A DNA stretch of 64,000 nucleotides from Kazachstania africana CBS 2517 (taxonomy: Eukaryota > Ascomycota > Saccharomycetes > Saccharomycetales > Saccharomycetaceae), in NCBI RefSeq assembly GCF_000304475.1, contig NC_018950.1:248001-312000 (forward strand), written 5' to 3'. A program made the translations under genes and the position numbers. The notes beneath the pieces were generated by a model. It had not been told where the DNA came from. It did not search any database and saw only the letters and a list, made by a program, of their open reading frames with translations. Below are positions 27,243 to 45,366 of this stretch, one piece after another; the stretch's first letter is position 1, and the number at the start of each line of letters is the position of its first letter.

Positions 27243-28829
27243 TTACATCCCCATACCAAATTGTTTGGCCATTTGTTGCATTTGTGGATCTTGCATCATT
27301 TTCATCATTTCATTCATATCAGGCATACCTCCGCCATTACCACCAAACATATTCATCATATTGTTCATTAATCCAGGATTTTGTCTCATCTTTTGTTGGG
27401 CTTGTTGCATCATTTGTGGAGATATATTGGGCATGCCTGGTATATTTGGCATACCGGGCATTCTTGGCATATTTCCAGCGGGGCCCCCAGCCGCTCCAGG
27501 TTGTGCAGCTTTCACACTTTGTGCCATTCTTGCCATCATTTGTTGTTGTTGCAATATCATTTCAACGTCAATTACTGATGTACCAGATCCTCTTGCAACA
27601 CGAACCATCCTACTTGGTTCGTCAATAAATATTCTGCCATCAGATTCTAGTTCTTCTTTTGTCATAGAATCTAGTACATAAACCATTTTCTTCATACTTC
27701 TTGACGTTTCTTCCTCACCAACTTGATTCATCATATTACCCATACCAGGAATCATTTGTGCAATATTTGATAATGGACCCATTTTCATAATGGTTTGCAT
27801 CTGTTTCTTGAAGTCTAACAAAGTAAACTTACCTTGTTGAATATTTTCCATAGTAGCCTTGGTATCTTCTTTATTTGTTACCGTTTGTAACGTTTCAAAT
27901 AAACTTTCCATATCACCAATGCCTAAAAGTTTAGAAATGAAAGATTGTGGAGAAAATTTCTCTAAATCATGAATATGTTCACCAGTACCAATGAAAATAA
28001 TAGGTGTATTAGTAGCAGCAACGGCTGAAATAGCACCACCACCTCTCGCATGACCATCCATCTTTGTTAATATGATTGCACCAAAATCAGATGATTCTTT
28101 AAACGCCTTTGATTGCTGTTCTGCGGCTTGACCAATTGATGCATCAAGAACCATTATTGTTTGATTTGGTTTAACAACGCGAGAGATTTCAACCATCTCT
28201 TGGAATAATGATTCCTCTTGATGATGTCTACCTGATGTATCCACAATAATAATTTCGAATTTTTCCTTTTTAAATTTCGCAATACCTTCTGCTGCAACTT
28301 TAACTGGATCTGTTTCGGTGTATGAACCATAGAATGGTATTCTTGCTTTAATTGCATTTTGTTTTAATTGATCAAATGCACCTGCACGGAAAGTATCAGC
28401 ACAAACAAGACCCACTTTAAACCCTCTTTTGGAATAGTATACCGCTAATTTAGTACAGGACGTCGTCTTACCAGAACCTTGTAACCCAACAAACATGATG
28501 ATATTACTTTGTTTCTTCTTTGGCCTAAATGGTTCTTGTCCATCATTACAATCCACAAGTGCACAAAGTTCATCATAAACTGTCTTTTGAATCAGTTTTT
28601 TTGTTTGTCCGTTAGAAACTGACTTTGTGTTACCCTTGGATTCCATTAATTTACTTTTAATGTTATTCCTGAGCCTAGAAACTAACTGTATATTAACATC
28701 AGACTCTAATAAAGCAGTTGTAATCGCCTTCAACATATTATCGATCGTAGTTGAATAATCACTCTGTGCGCTGGACAATGCATTATTAACAGCGCTGTTA
28801 ATTCGTTTTCCTAAATCTGCTAACACCAT
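27243..28829 (-). CDS. SRP54: Signal recognition particle 54-kDa subunit
   Basis: A 528-residue SRP GTPase that binds signal sequences and SRP RNA during co-translational ER targeting. The N domain starts [20 protein letters not shown]. The G domain carries the P-loop [25 protein letters not shown], and [15 protein letters not shown] with insertion box features. The Met-rich M domain (about 330-500) ends in a Met/Gly/Pro-rich tail ([16 protein letters not shown]...). Length fits S. cerevisiae Srp54 (about 541). The start at 28829 is the first real ATG and matches the family N-terminus. A long antisense open frame over the M domain is a by-product of Met/Gln coding bias. Confidence 0.98.
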   Translation of the reverse strand: MVLADLGKRINSAVNNALSSAQSDYSTTIDNMLKAITTALLESDVNIQLVSRLRNNIKSKLMESKGNTKSVSNGQTKKLIQKTVYDELCALVDCNDGQEPFRPKKKQSNIIMFVGLQGSGKTTSCTKLAVYYSKRGFKVGLVCADTFRAGAFDQLKQNAIKARIPFYGSYTETDPVKVAAEGIAKFKKEKFEIIIVDTSGRHHQEESLFQEMVEISRVVKPNQTIMVLDASIGQAAEQQSKAFKESSDFGAIILTKMDGHARGGGAISAVAATNTPIIFIGTGEHIHDLEKFSPQSFISKLLGIGDMESLFETLQTVTNKEDTKATMENIQQGKFTLLDFKKQMQTIMKMGPLSNIAQMIPGMGNMMNQVGEEETSRSMKKMVYVLDSMTKEELESDGRIFIDEPSRMVRVARGSGTSVIDVEMILQQQQMMARMAQSVKAAQPGAAGGPAGNMPRMPGMPNIPGMPNISPQMMQQAQQKMRQNPGLMNNMMNMFGGNGGGMPDMNEMMKMMQDPQMQQMAKQFGMGM

Positions 28830-29059
28830 GTTGAGAAAATTGTGCACCTATTAGACTATATCTGCCAAAGCTTAATCTCTTGGTCAAACCACTCTTTTGG
28901 ACTTTAATCAACACTTTACCATCAACCTCTTTATATTTTTTCATACAATGTTCAAATTTCAATCCGACCAAGATTTAGAAACGGGTAACATTTTGGTATC
29001 AACATTTAACTAATTGTATTACTTACCAATATATATATATATATGGATCGAGATATTAG

Positions 29060-31018
29060 ATGCTGCAATTCCTTACTGTGGTAGATCCGACGAGAAGCCA
29101 TTCTGAGGATGATGCCTTCGAAACGTTAGTACTGTATCACGAATTTGATACGAAGAAGATTAGTTCCTTGAATGATAAGTTGAGTCAAATCGGAATAATA
29201 CAAGGTATTTGGTCATTTACAGGATCTCTAAGCGATGGATCGCAAGATTATGATCGGGAGAGGGTAATTGAATTAGAAGCTGAAACTATGGTGACCATTC
29301 AAGTGGAAAGCAGATTCTTGATCACAGTGTCTGTTAATAAAGATAATGTAGGCATACCATATCAATACTATATGAGTCAACTTTGGTTCTGTTATAAATT
29401 CTTCATATTGGAATATGGTCAATTCAGTAATTTCCAAGATATCAAAGAGCTCACTAATCTTTTGAACGAACAGCTTATCCCATTCTGGTCTGATATACAC
29501 TTAAAACCTGATACAATAATACGAAGAGGAATAGAGTCACTTTGGCCAAATTCCTATAAAATTGCTGATTTAGATTTCAAATATCGTACTTCTACAAACT
29601 CTGATGATTTGGAGACCTGGGAATCCATTATTAAACAAAATATTTTATTTCAAGAGGAAAATTACCTTGGATTGAAGGATATATTGGTATATCACTTGCC
29701 TACTAAGAAGAAAAGAAAGTTTGGTACAAAGTCATATGGTCTTGTTCAGCATTTTTGTGCGAACTTTGAGAATATTGCAGATCTATCAAATTGGGTTTAT
29801 AATTTACAATCCAAGTACGATGATTTGTCAAGTCACGTAATTGCAGGAAATGCTCATTATAAAGAAGTTCCAACAAACTTGATGGAAAACGAACAACAGA
29901 ATCAGGAAATAGGGCAGGATGGAGACACTGTCGCGGATAATCATCAACCCCTCACCGAAAGAGTCAATTCAGGAAGTAAATTGATGCATAACTTGACCCT
30001 CCCGGTATCAATGGCTTACGAAGCATTGCAAGAAGTTGGAACAACAACTGGTATTTCAAACAGTATGTCCTTTTTCGAGGACTATATCCCATTTTGGTCA
30101 TTTAACATCTTTTCAGGAAAGAAGAATACTAGCTTGAGACGTAATGAAAACAATCGATACGGATTTTTAATATCACCATTATCCTCAGATATACTCCCAC
30201 AAAATTATAGAACTAAAAAACTTCATTTAACATTCGATGGTAAGACGGATATTTATAACTCTCTCTTCTGGTACTATGATGATTTATTAATTCTCATAAT
30301 ATGTGAGAAAACTTTCGATAGAATATGGGATCACAATTATTTGAAAAATATTGGATACATACTTCGTAGTAGTATGGAAAAGCTTTGTGCTAACGCATTT
30401 AGCTTTTCAATTGATGAGGACCAAGAATGGCTAAAATCAAATAATACAAAAAACTTTGCGTACACAGTTATTGACAAGAATTCAAAAATTCTGCGATCTT
30501 CAATCACACCATGTTATGAACTATCACTTGATAGTGATAATAAGTCACCTTTAGAATTAGTTGTAGAGGGTGTGGATGAACTTCTTACGAAAAATGGACT
30601 GTCTGTAACAGAGAGGCATTGGGGACTTGATATTATGGGTGACTTTCTCAGATTCGGCTACAAAACTGAACCTGAGCCTCAATCAAACATGGACGAGAGT
30701 AAACTGGCCTATAAGAAATACACTAACTTTTTGGATTCGATGAACAACGATAAACTGAGGGAATTGCACGAAGAGGTCCTTCAGTTTTTAACATCCATGC
30801 AAAATTCCAGAAGAACAAAAGAGGCATCAGAAGAGAGGTTAATCACACTAGGCAATGGCTTACTATGTTATTTGAAAGAGAATGAACAGCAATTGGTTGT
30901 AATTTTGAAAAATTGGTTTTTCCAAGACTCCGCAGAAAGAAGTAATAATGATAGGGAGGATAGCTTATTTTCCAGTCTTGGTAAAGATGTAATAGATTGG
31001 TGGGAATCTGCTCAATAG
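29060..31018 (+). CDS. CCZ1: Ccz1, subunit of the Mon1-Ccz1 Rab7 exchange factor
   Basis: A 652-residue homologue of Ccz1, which with Mon1 activates the Rab GTPase Ypt7 on late endosomes and vacuoles for fusion, Cvt and autophagy. The N-terminal longin-type domain includes FETLVLYHEFDTKKISSLNDKLSQIGIIQGIWSFTGSL and RFLITVSVNKD...YYMSQLWFCYKFFI. A second longin region lies near 350-470, and a C-terminal acidic tail follows. Length is a little under S. cerevisiae Ccz1 (about 704). Neighbours AGP2, HSL7, CKS1 and MEC1 keep the order and strands of YBR131W-YBR136W, which supports the assignment more strongly than sequence alone. An (AT)n run precedes the gene at about 29,030. Confidence 0.88.
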   Translation: MLQFLTVVDPTRSHSEDDAFETLVLYHEFDTKKISSLNDKLSQIGIIQGIWSFTGSLSDGSQDYDRERVIELEAETMVTIQVESRFLITVSVNKDNVGIPYQYYMSQLWFCYKFFILEYGQFSNFQDIKELTNLLNEQLIPFWSDIHLKPDTIIRRGIESLWPNSYKIADLDFKYRTSTNSDDLETWESIIKQNILFQEENYLGLKDILVYHLPTKKKRKFGTKSYGLVQHFCANFENIADLSNWVYNLQSKYDDLSSHVIAGNAHYKEVPTNLMENEQQNQEIGQDGDTVADNHQPLTERVNSGSKLMHNLTLPVSMAYEALQEVGTTTGISNSMSFFEDYIPFWSFNIFSGKKNTSLRRNENNRYGFLISPLSSDILPQNYRTKKLHLTFDGKTDIYNSLFWYYDDLLILIICEKTFDRIWDHNYLKNIGYILRSSMEKLCANAFSFSIDEDQEWLKSNNTKNFAYTVIDKNSKILRSSITPCYELSLDSDNKSPLELVVEGVDELLTKNGLSVTERHWGLDIMGDFLRFGYKTEPEPQSNMDESKLAYKKYTNFLDSMNNDKLRELHEEVLQFLTSMQNSRRTKEASEERLITLGNGLLCYLKENEQQLVVILKNWFFQDSAERSNNDREDSLFSSLGKDVIDWWESAQ

Positions 31019-31139
31019 ATGACAGACTATCTCGATAAGATATTTGCATATACATATTCATTTATATACATAGGTATAAAGACTATTTAGAGGGGGTAAA
31101 TATCAAAAGAATGTTATTACAAGTAAAGTAGGTTTTTAA

Positions 31140-32888
31140 TCATTCACTATTCCAAAATTCATGATAAAACCTAAACTTATCAAAGGAGTGTTTTAACTCA
31201 TGCATTTCAATCTCTTTCAGTTCAGGTTCAAAGTTTATTTTAAGAGGATCCTTGAAGCTATCTGAACCTCGAGTCCATATGAACTTGTATGAAAGATAGA
31301 TTGCTGCGTCAATAAATACCATTAAGTAATAGAATAAAAAATCCTGCACATTCCATAACTTGGGGAAAAATACAGTATAACCTTGAACAATGATCATCAT
31401 AAGTACGCATACCAGTCCAAAAATTGCTGTGTAAGGTTGTCCCCAAGATTTAAATGGTAGATCCGGAAGCGTATCCCTTTGTAAAAGATATGCTCTTCTG
31501 AAGAAGAGGTAGGTTATGCAAATGCAGGCAAAATTAATTAATTGGGACGCTGTTATAATGTTGATGAGCCAATTCAAGACAACGGCACTGTTTGAATTCA
31601 GCTGTAATAAACTTAATAGTGCCCAAATTAACGAAATCGCCACTGAATATATGGGAACGCCTTGTTTATTGCAGACGGCTAAAAATTTAGGTGCGTATCC
31701 ATCCAATGCCATACCGTGCAATGTTCTTGAAGAACAATATGTGTAAGCATTTCCAGCAGAAAATGCCGCCGTTATCAATGCAGCGTTCACTACATCGGGT
31801 AAAATTTTGATACCCAGATTATTCATTGCAATGACATAAGGTGATGAACCTGCACCAGGTCTTGACTCACTGATGGCAGCAGTTAGATTAGGATCATTTG
31901 CTGAACAAACAATACCCACGCAAAGACAGCTTCCTAAAAAAAGTACCGTTAATCTCCAAAAAACTTGTTTGAATGCTCTTGGCATAACTTTCCTCGGTAG
32001 CTTAACTTCTCCCGCTAGCATCGAAATATATTCACCACCAGCGATTGTGAATGAAGCTTGAATCAAGCAAGCTAAAAATCCTTGAAAATATCCGGCTGCA
32101 CTTCCAATATTTTCATTACCATCTGGGAAGTATTTCTTGAATGTATTTTTGCGATAATTCTGAAATCCATATGCTTTATGCTTTGGATTACCGCCAACCA
32201 TCGTTATGAATGTAAAACAGAATAAACCTAGAGCTAGCAAAATTTTAAAAGAAGACATCCAAAATTCCATTTCACCATAATACTTGACTGCACATACGGA
32301 AATAAGAGCATACAATGCTACCTGAATGACTAAAGGAATCGCGGGAGAATAATCATCCCTCCAATAATTTATAACGGTATTAACTGACACAATTTCGAAA
32401 GGAATTTGAACGCATTCTAAGAACCAAAAGTTCCAGCTTGCCATGACAGCCAATGATTCGTCACAACATTTTTTTGACAGCCTCAAAAATGGAGAATCTA
32501 CAGGAAAGAACGAGACCATTTCTGCAGTAGAAACAGTAATACAAAGGATTGGTATGCACCATAATGCAAATGCAATTAAGAGAAAAGCTGGGCCTCCTCT
32601 ATATAACGGTTTTCCTATGGCCACGAATAGAGCCGTACCGATGACGCCGGAGATAGCAATAAACTGGACATGTCTATTCAGTAACTTTCTATGGGTAGAT
32701 GTTGATCTTGAACCCAATAAATTTGTACTTGAATCTTTTCCTGAACTTAAATCGCTTGTTGAGAGTGTTTCGTTAGTGTCTATTTGATCTGACCAATCAT
32801 TTTGCTCGGTGACTGTACGCTTCACTTGAAAGTTAAGGGACTTGGTTTCGAACGGATCTTGAGTGGGACTGAAATTACTCTCAGTCAT
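31140..32888 (-). CDS. AGP2: Agp2-type plasma-membrane permease/sensor of the amino acid permease family
   Basis: A 582-residue APC-superfamily protein of the yeast amino acid transporter family. Agp2 is known as a carnitine and polyamine-related plasma-membrane permease and sensor. It has a hydrophilic N-terminus (about 75 residues) and twelve membrane spans starting at HVQFIAISGVIGTALFVAIGKPLYRGGP, the family's first helix with the GxGTxLF-like loop. Conserved AGPGAGSSPYVIAMNNLGIKILPDVVNAALITAAFSAGNAYTYCSSRTLHGMALDGYAPK marks the middle, with cytosolic tails at both ends. Compared with general amino acid permeases the first-helix GTGLF is GTALF, as fits Agp2. Synteny with YBR132C agrees. 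Confidence 0.92.
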   Translation of the reverse strand: MTESNFSPTQDPFETKSLNFQVKRTVTEQNDWSDQIDTNETLSTSDLSSGKDSSTNLLGSRSTSTHRKLLNRHVQFIAISGVIGTALFVAIGKPLYRGGPAFLLIAFALWCIPILCITVSTAEMVSFFPVDSPFLRLSKKCCDESLAVMASWNFWFLECVQIPFEIVSVNTVINYWRDDYSPAIPLVIQVALYALISVCAVKYYGEMEFWMSSFKILLALGLFCFTFITMVGGNPKHKAYGFQNYRKNTFKKYFPDGNENIGSAAGYFQGFLACLIQASFTIAGGEYISMLAGEVKLPRKVMPRAFKQVFWRLTVLFLGSCLCVGIVCSANDPNLTAAISESRPGAGSSPYVIAMNNLGIKILPDVVNAALITAAFSAGNAYTYCSSRTLHGMALDGYAPKFLAVCNKQGVPIYSVAISLIWALLSLLQLNSNSAVVLNWLINIITASQLINFACICITYLFFRRAYLLQRDTLPDLPFKSWGQPYTAIFGLVCVLMMIIVQGYTVFFPKLWNVQDFLFYYLMVFIDAAIYLSYKFIWTRGSDSFKDPLKINFEPELKEIEMHELKHSFDKFRFYHEFWNSE

Positions 32889-33734
32889 GCTATTGATGTG
32901 ATAACTGATACTCTTTTACTTAGTTGTTAGCTTAAATAATTCGAGCGACGTTTTAAGGGACACCGAAAATCGTTCACTAGCAGTTCTGTTTGTTTGATTT
33001 CGACTTCAAAACGTGTCAGAAAAAAGGTCCTTGAAAGTAGTGTTGATAAAACTTGTCAAAAATGTTATCGATAATTGCTTAGACTAGTCTTATATATATT
33101 ATTTTCTTGAAAGATAAGTCAAATTCAAAGGACCTGGAGTACTACAATCTTATTAAAGGCACGTCATTTATCCCGAGAAAACAAGGTTTACGTACCGAAG
33201 GACTGCTGCATTAGAGACTGTCTGTGAAGTGCTGCCTCTTATTTCAGTCCTTCTAGCAAAACACCTCTGTATATTCTACCCTCACACAGAAGCTTACATC
33301 CCATTCGATTGGGTCATCGGATAGTATAACGAAAACGGAATTTAACTGATATCACGTAATGCAGCGGGGACAATAAAGAGATCGAGTGGGAACGAGAAAT
33401 AAGACGGGGCAAGACGCCATCTTTACTGAGAGATAGGCAAGATTTTGTAGTCATTTGCCATATATGGATATGGAACAGGAGCAATTGACTCAAAAGAGTA
33501 GTGAAAATAGCAACATCTACTGTTACAATTTGTCGCACGTGATGGATTTATAAAAGCTTTCCTTCCCGGTACTGCCGGTACACGCCATGACGCACACAAG
33601 GCACAAAGAGAAGGCAAGAATGTCGGAGTGACTAAAAGATTTGAATGGCTTTAGCCAGCTAATTGGTTCATCATGAAAGCTTTGATCTAATACTTACTGT
33701 TTATATATGTGTATACGTCTATTATGTATTTGAG
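32889..33734. other. Intergenic region between AGP2 and HSL7
   Basis: 846 bases holding the AGP2 promoter and the 3' flank of HSL7. Frames on the minus strand near 33,314-33,617 are short and lack family features. No RNA gene, repeat or clear regulatory element is seen. Confidence 0.5.
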
Positions 33735-36068
33735 CTATAATGGTATCGAAAAAGATTGACCATTAATATTATGCAACTTTGAGATACCCGTCTCCACTTT
33801 AATGTGAATTTCAGGAATATCGTCATCTACTTGTTCTTCTTGATTGATATCTTCGTCTAGTTGATTTGGACTTCCCAAGTTGAACATGGGACTTTCTACC
33901 ACACTGTTGTGTAAACCATGAATATCGTTGACGCTTTGCCATCCATTTTCAAAATTAGGCAAAAATCCATTTTCGTCGATTCCAGAATCAAGCTCATGAC
34001 TAGCCGGTTTGTTATAATTATGGTCATCGTAATTATTATTACTACTATTATTAATATTATTATTATTATTGTTATTGTTATTGTCATTGCTACTAGTGAG
34101 GATATTGCTTCCCTTGGTATCATCGATGAAGTCCATTTTCGATAAGCTATGTCTTGGCATAACAACGTAGATGAAACTTTCTAATGACCACTCATACCAG
34201 ATTTTTTTACCTGAGTTGACTCTCGAAAGTAATGCATTAACTTCTGTATCGTCAGTGACACTTAATGGCTGATTTAGTGGGAAGATTATTGGAGACCATG
34301 AATAGGCATTTGTGTCATTTGGAAGATTTGAAAAACTCAAATCCTTATATAAAGTCGCTTTGAAAAACCCGATTAATCCATGAATTTCACCTTTATGCTT
34401 GATTTTAAATCCTGTTGTAACGTTTCTTGAAAATTTGAAACTAGTAAGTTTTCCTTCAGGTAATGGATGGTGGAAACTCCATATTTCATTTATCTTTGAC
34501 GATAGAATATTGTATGGTATCTTGTGAGAAACCCAGATTGACTCAAATAAATCTTGGGTTTTATCACCCGTGGGCTTTTTATCATGATCTAGTGATTTTA
34601 ATTTCTGATGAATTAGAGGAGAAGATATAGGAGCCACGTAAGAAGTATACGAAGATGGAATGAAAATAGTCGATGGTTTCCCAAAAGATTGCTGTATGGA
34701 ATACAGGCATTCTGGTGATAATTCATTACAACCAAAAGAACCTAAGAGTTCACTGACACATAGGTCAACTTCCAAATTGAAATTTTTCAATTTTGTCATA
34801 TCTTGATTGAGTAATTGTACTTTATTGTTCCAATATTCGAAATTTCTCTTTTGTAAGAAGAGAAAAGCTTGTGGATTTTTCTCCACAGCGATCAATTTAG
34901 TTCTTGATAATAAATTTAATTTGTTAATTGATCTAAACGTTCTATCAACAAGTGGTCCACGGCCGGCTCCGGCTACAAGAATGACTAATGGATTTGATTT
35001 TGTGGCCATTAACGATAAATCAGACAATGCGTCATAGACTGCCTGTTCATAGAGATCATATTTCATTGTATCTCTTTCAAAAATGGAGTAAATGGAGTTA
35101 CTCAACATGTCCGAGTGTGGTTTCAAAGGTGACATCAATTGTGGTAAGCTAGAATCGAATGCATTTTGTGACAATTGTCTATCGCCTTTCTTCAATAAAT
35201 AGTTAATATATTCAATGTAAGAATTTTCTCCACCTTTGATTTGTGTGGAATATTTTTCCATGCTATGTAAAATGACGCATAAGTTATTTGAATTCATTAA
35301 TGAATTACCATTAACTTCTTGGAATTTGGCAATAAGTTTCTGATTGAATTTATGTAATACTGGATAATTGTATTGATTTGTTGCGAAGATGGACGATGAA
35401 ATTAAAAGGCATGAAACGGGTTCGGCGATCCATCTGTTTATAACGTGTCTAGGGGTTTTGATTCTTGGAACTGCCAATGATATTGTTAACGATTCATGAT
35501 AATTGCACAATTTTCTCACAGTGTTCCACAGTTCCCATGTAGCCAAAGGTTCTGTGTCCTCATAAAGAGGCAATGATATGGAGATAGTCAATTTTGCAGA
35601 GCTTAAACTTTCATGGGCTAATAATCTCAAAATACTTTGTGAATACAATTGTAAATTACTCAAGTCACGTGGAGGAGCCAAGATCAGTTTATGGATACCT
35701 ACAAATTGGGCAAATTGGCATTCATTTAGTAACACTTGATAACTGACTTCCCTTTTTGCAATATCCTGACTCTCTAACTCTAGCCAAGAAGAAAGTAAAC
35801 CGATATACATTGGTGAATCAGTAGTGTCTTGACTATTGAAGGGAGAGATGCAAATATCTTGCAACTGTGGTTCAGATATTTTCAAAGAATCAGTCTTACC
35901 ATTTTTAAATTCATCGAATTCTTTCCTAACGATTTCTTTGTACCTTAAATTTGTTATAGGTAGTAATAAGTAATCAAAGGATCCTCTATGTTCTTCCTTA
36001 ATGGAATGATTATCTTTGTAATTACTGATCTGACCCGGTTTGATACCAACGAAAACGTTACTCTGCAT
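33735..36068 (-). CDS. HSL7: Hsl7, PRMT5-type arginine methyltransferase of the morphogenesis checkpoint
   Basis: A 777-residue type II protein arginine methyltransferase family member. At the bud-neck septin ring Hsl7 brings the Wee1 kinase Swe1 to Hsl1 for degradation. The N-terminal TIM-barrel part has PEPQLQDICI-like SEPQLQDICISPF and YIGLLSSWLELE. The SAM-binding motif is VILVAGAGRGPLVDRTF, followed by AVEKNPQAFLFLQKRN. The double-E loop is SELLGSFGCNELSPE. The C-terminal barrel ends in HIKVETGISKLHNINGQSFSIPL. The start is the first ATG at 36068 (MQSNVFVGIKPG), which matches the family N-terminus. An Asn-rich microsatellite insert lies in the C-terminal region. Order matches YBR133C. 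Confidence 0.96.
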   Translation of the reverse strand: MQSNVFVGIKPGQISNYKDNHSIKEEHRGSFDYLLLPITNLRYKEIVRKEFDEFKNGKTDSLKISEPQLQDICISPFNSQDTTDSPMYIGLLSSWLELESQDIAKREVSYQVLLNECQFAQFVGIHKLILAPPRDLSNLQLYSQSILRLLAHESLSSAKLTISISLPLYEDTEPLATWELWNTVRKLCNYHESLTISLAVPRIKTPRHVINRWIAEPVSCLLISSSIFATNQYNYPVLHKFNQKLIAKFQEVNGNSLMNSNNLCVILHSMEKYSTQIKGGENSYIEYINYLLKKGDRQLSQNAFDSSLPQLMSPLKPHSDMLSNSIYSIFERDTMKYDLYEQAVYDALSDLSLMATKSNPLVILVAGAGRGPLVDRTFRSINKLNLLSRTKLIAVEKNPQAFLFLQKRNFEYWNNKVQLLNQDMTKLKNFNLEVDLCVSELLGSFGCNELSPECLYSIQQSFGKPSTIFIPSSYTSYVAPISSPLIHQKLKSLDHDKKPTGDKTQDLFESIWVSHKIPYNILSSKINEIWSFHHPLPEGKLTSFKFSRNVTTGFKIKHKGEIHGLIGFFKATLYKDLSFSNLPNDTNAYSWSPIIFPLNQPLSVTDDTEVNALLSRVNSGKKIWYEWSLESFIYVVMPRHSLSKMDFIDDTKGSNILTSSNDNNNNNNNNNINNSSNNNYDDHNYNKPASHELDSGIDENGFLPNFENGWQSVNDIHGLHNSVVESPMFNLGSPNQLDEDINQEEQVDDDIPEIHIKVETGISKLHNINGQSFSIPL
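34031..34086 (-). repeat. (AAT/AAC)n Asn-coding microsatellite in HSL7
   Basis: A trinucleotide tract that encodes an interrupted poly-Asn run (NDNNNNNNNNNINNSSNNN) in the variable region before the acidic tail. It is probably length-variable between strains. Confidence 0.9.
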
Positions 36069-36557
36069 AGTCCTAACGTAAAAGTACCAAGTAGACACCA
36101 GCTATCGTTCCTGTGGAATGGATGTAATGCTTTTGTCTCTCTTTCTTACACGGTCGTAGTAACTAATATTTTCTAGTTCGGTTTTTTTCCTAATAATAAA
36201 TGAAATCTCAAACACGGCCAATTTCAAGAGAGAGGCACACGATCCATTGGGGCAAAATTATGGCAGGTAATTTCTCATAAACACACGGTAGAGCTTACCT
36301 CCTCTCAGCATCACATATATACATATACAAACATTGCAAGAGCTCAATTCGTCGTCCTGTAGCAGGAGGAAACCCAGCGAAGAAGTTTCAGCAGTGCATA
36401 ACCGTACATCTCCCTCTGTCTTTTTTTTCACACTGTTTTTTCTTGCCCTCAAAGGATCTTCAAATTTGCTTTCGAAAGAGATGTAAATAGAGAAGATTGA
36501 AAACTGTCAATTAAAGATAGTTTATACATCTTCAAGCAAAGACAGCGTGAGCGAGAT
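36069..36557. other. Divergent promoter region of HSL7 and CKS1
   Basis: 489 bases between divergently transcribed genes. Poly-pyrimidine stretches lie near 36,410-36,450. No gene is seen, and no regulatory site could be assigned with confidence. Confidence 0.5.
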
Positions 36558-36986
36558 ATGTACCAACATTATCGTACATTTCAAGGAAGGAAATTGACCG
36601 ACCAAGAAAGAGCCCGTGTTCTCGAATTTCAGGACTCTATCCATTATTCGCCACGTTATTCAGATGATACAAACGAATACAGGCATGTAATGCTTCCCAA
36701 AGCCATGTTAAAAGTCATACCTTCGGATTATTTCAATTCTGAAGTAGGTACACTGCGTATACTGACCGAAGATGAATGGAGAGGTCTCGGTATCACACAA
36801 TCTCTGGGATGGGAACACTACGAGTGTCATGCACCAGAACCGCATATCTTGCTGTTCAAAAGACCTTTGAACTTCGAAGCGGAATTAAGAGCGCAGCAAG
36901 CTGCTGCTGCGGTCCAGCAGCAGCAACAGGCCCAACCATCAATGCAGAATCAGAACAGGGTTGCTGACGAAGCTTCTTTGCAGTAG
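36558..36986 (+). CDS. CKS1: Cks1, cyclin-dependent kinase regulatory subunit
   Basis: A 142-residue CKS adaptor that docks phosphorylated substrates onto Cdc28-cyclin. The CKS fold spans about 12-112, with the phosphate-binding residues in [27 protein letters not shown] and the beta-hinge block [20 protein letters not shown]. The C-terminal tail is Ala/Gln-rich ([11 protein letters not shown]), as in S. cerevisiae Cks1, which also carries a poly-Gln tail and is about 150 residues. The position between HSL7 and MEC1 matches YBR135W. Confidence 0.98.
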   Translation: MYQHYRTFQGRKLTDQERARVLEFQDSIHYSPRYSDDTNEYRHVMLPKAMLKVIPSDYFNSEVGTLRILTEDEWRGLGITQSLGWEHYECHAPEPHILLFKRPLNFEAELRAQQAAAAVQQQQQAQPSMQNQNRVADEASLQ

Positions 36987-37227
36987 AAATACTCGTACCC
37001 TTCCCCTTCACATACACAAACAAACTGTTAATGAGACCCATGAATCGTAAGTGGTATCCTCTATATAGTACATCTTTTCAGCTGTCTAATCTTATATTAC
37101 AAAAGCCAACGGTACCGCTGTTATTTAGATACATAGCTCTATTTAATATCTAACTCTTATGATGAATCAATAATAAAACTCTATATTATTACTAGATATG
37201 AAAAATAACCGCCATCTTGAAATTTAA

Positions 37228-44379
<7,152 letters not shown>

Positions 44380-45366
44380 ATCAGAAACAGAAAATTGATC
44401 TTAAATTATAGATATTCATAACATGTAGTCCCAAATTTCATTCTATTAGCTTAGTTCTTTTCCCCAGCATCTTGCGTCGTTTCCGTACGATGATCACTTC
44501 TAGCCGCTAAGCTCGTTGATCGCTCTGTCTATATGTATCTATTTCTCTGCCTCCGTTCTCACTGAGCTGTCTATTTCCGATTCAAATTTGCTCTTCGAAA
44601 CTTTCTTCTAATTGCATTCTCGATGAAAGAAAAGAAACAAAATAGAAATATTTGGCACAGGAACGACGAGAGCCTATAATAGGAAAGTTTGACAAAGAGC
44701 ACTATTTTTCTGCGTCTGTGTTTCTCTTTTGCTTTTCGTCAAACTTCAATAGAACTACACTCTACGATGTCTTCTTCGAAGAAAAACAAAATTGCTCGAT
44801 GTTATTCCTCGAAATTTTAATCTTACCTCATCTTCGTTTCTTTTTCAGTTGTACAGAATTTTTCCTTTTCCTTGAGCATCGCCTGCGATGATAACGCGAG
44901 TTCTGCGTCGAGTTCTGTGTAGCTCATCCCGTTTTTTCTCGAGGCTACCTCCTGGATTACTTGGCAACAGAGACAATGTAACGTAGGCACATTGGAAAAG
45001 AAACTAAAAAAAAAAAAAAAAAGAAATATAATCATTTCTTCATCGATTCAAGCTAATGTGAAATGAGGAGAAAATAACTTATATATAAAGCAGATTTAGA
45101 TATGCTAGTTTTGAAACAATATTTAGGTCTTGGTTATTTCATTTACTACTTTAGAATAACTTGTACTGCCTGAAGTCTTTCGAAGAGTGTGAGAAGCCAT
45201 TCCATCCCATCTCATCAGGTTGAAAAAAAATAATACGTTAACTACTGTTGTTTTTTTTTAACAGTATTATTGTTCTCTTTCCTGACATTCCGAATAGTTG
45301 TTTTTAAAAAGTTATTATTCTTGTTCTTCTATAAGGTATAGTTTTTTTGTTTTACATCGTGTTGCA
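44380..45366. other. Intergenic region between MEC1 and the YGR079W-like gene
   Basis: 987 bases with pyrimidine-rich stretches, a poly-A run (about 45,007-45,021) and several T runs just upstream of the next gene. Small frames have no family features. This is the junction between the YBR131-136 and YGR079-086 type blocks; YBR137W and YBR138C are not present. Confidence 0.5.

Noticed and set aside
27181..27681. Cys/Ile/Pro-rich plus-strand frames (also 27221-27628) opposite SRP54
   Set aside because: By-products of Met/Gln/Pro codons in the SRP54 M domain on the other strand.
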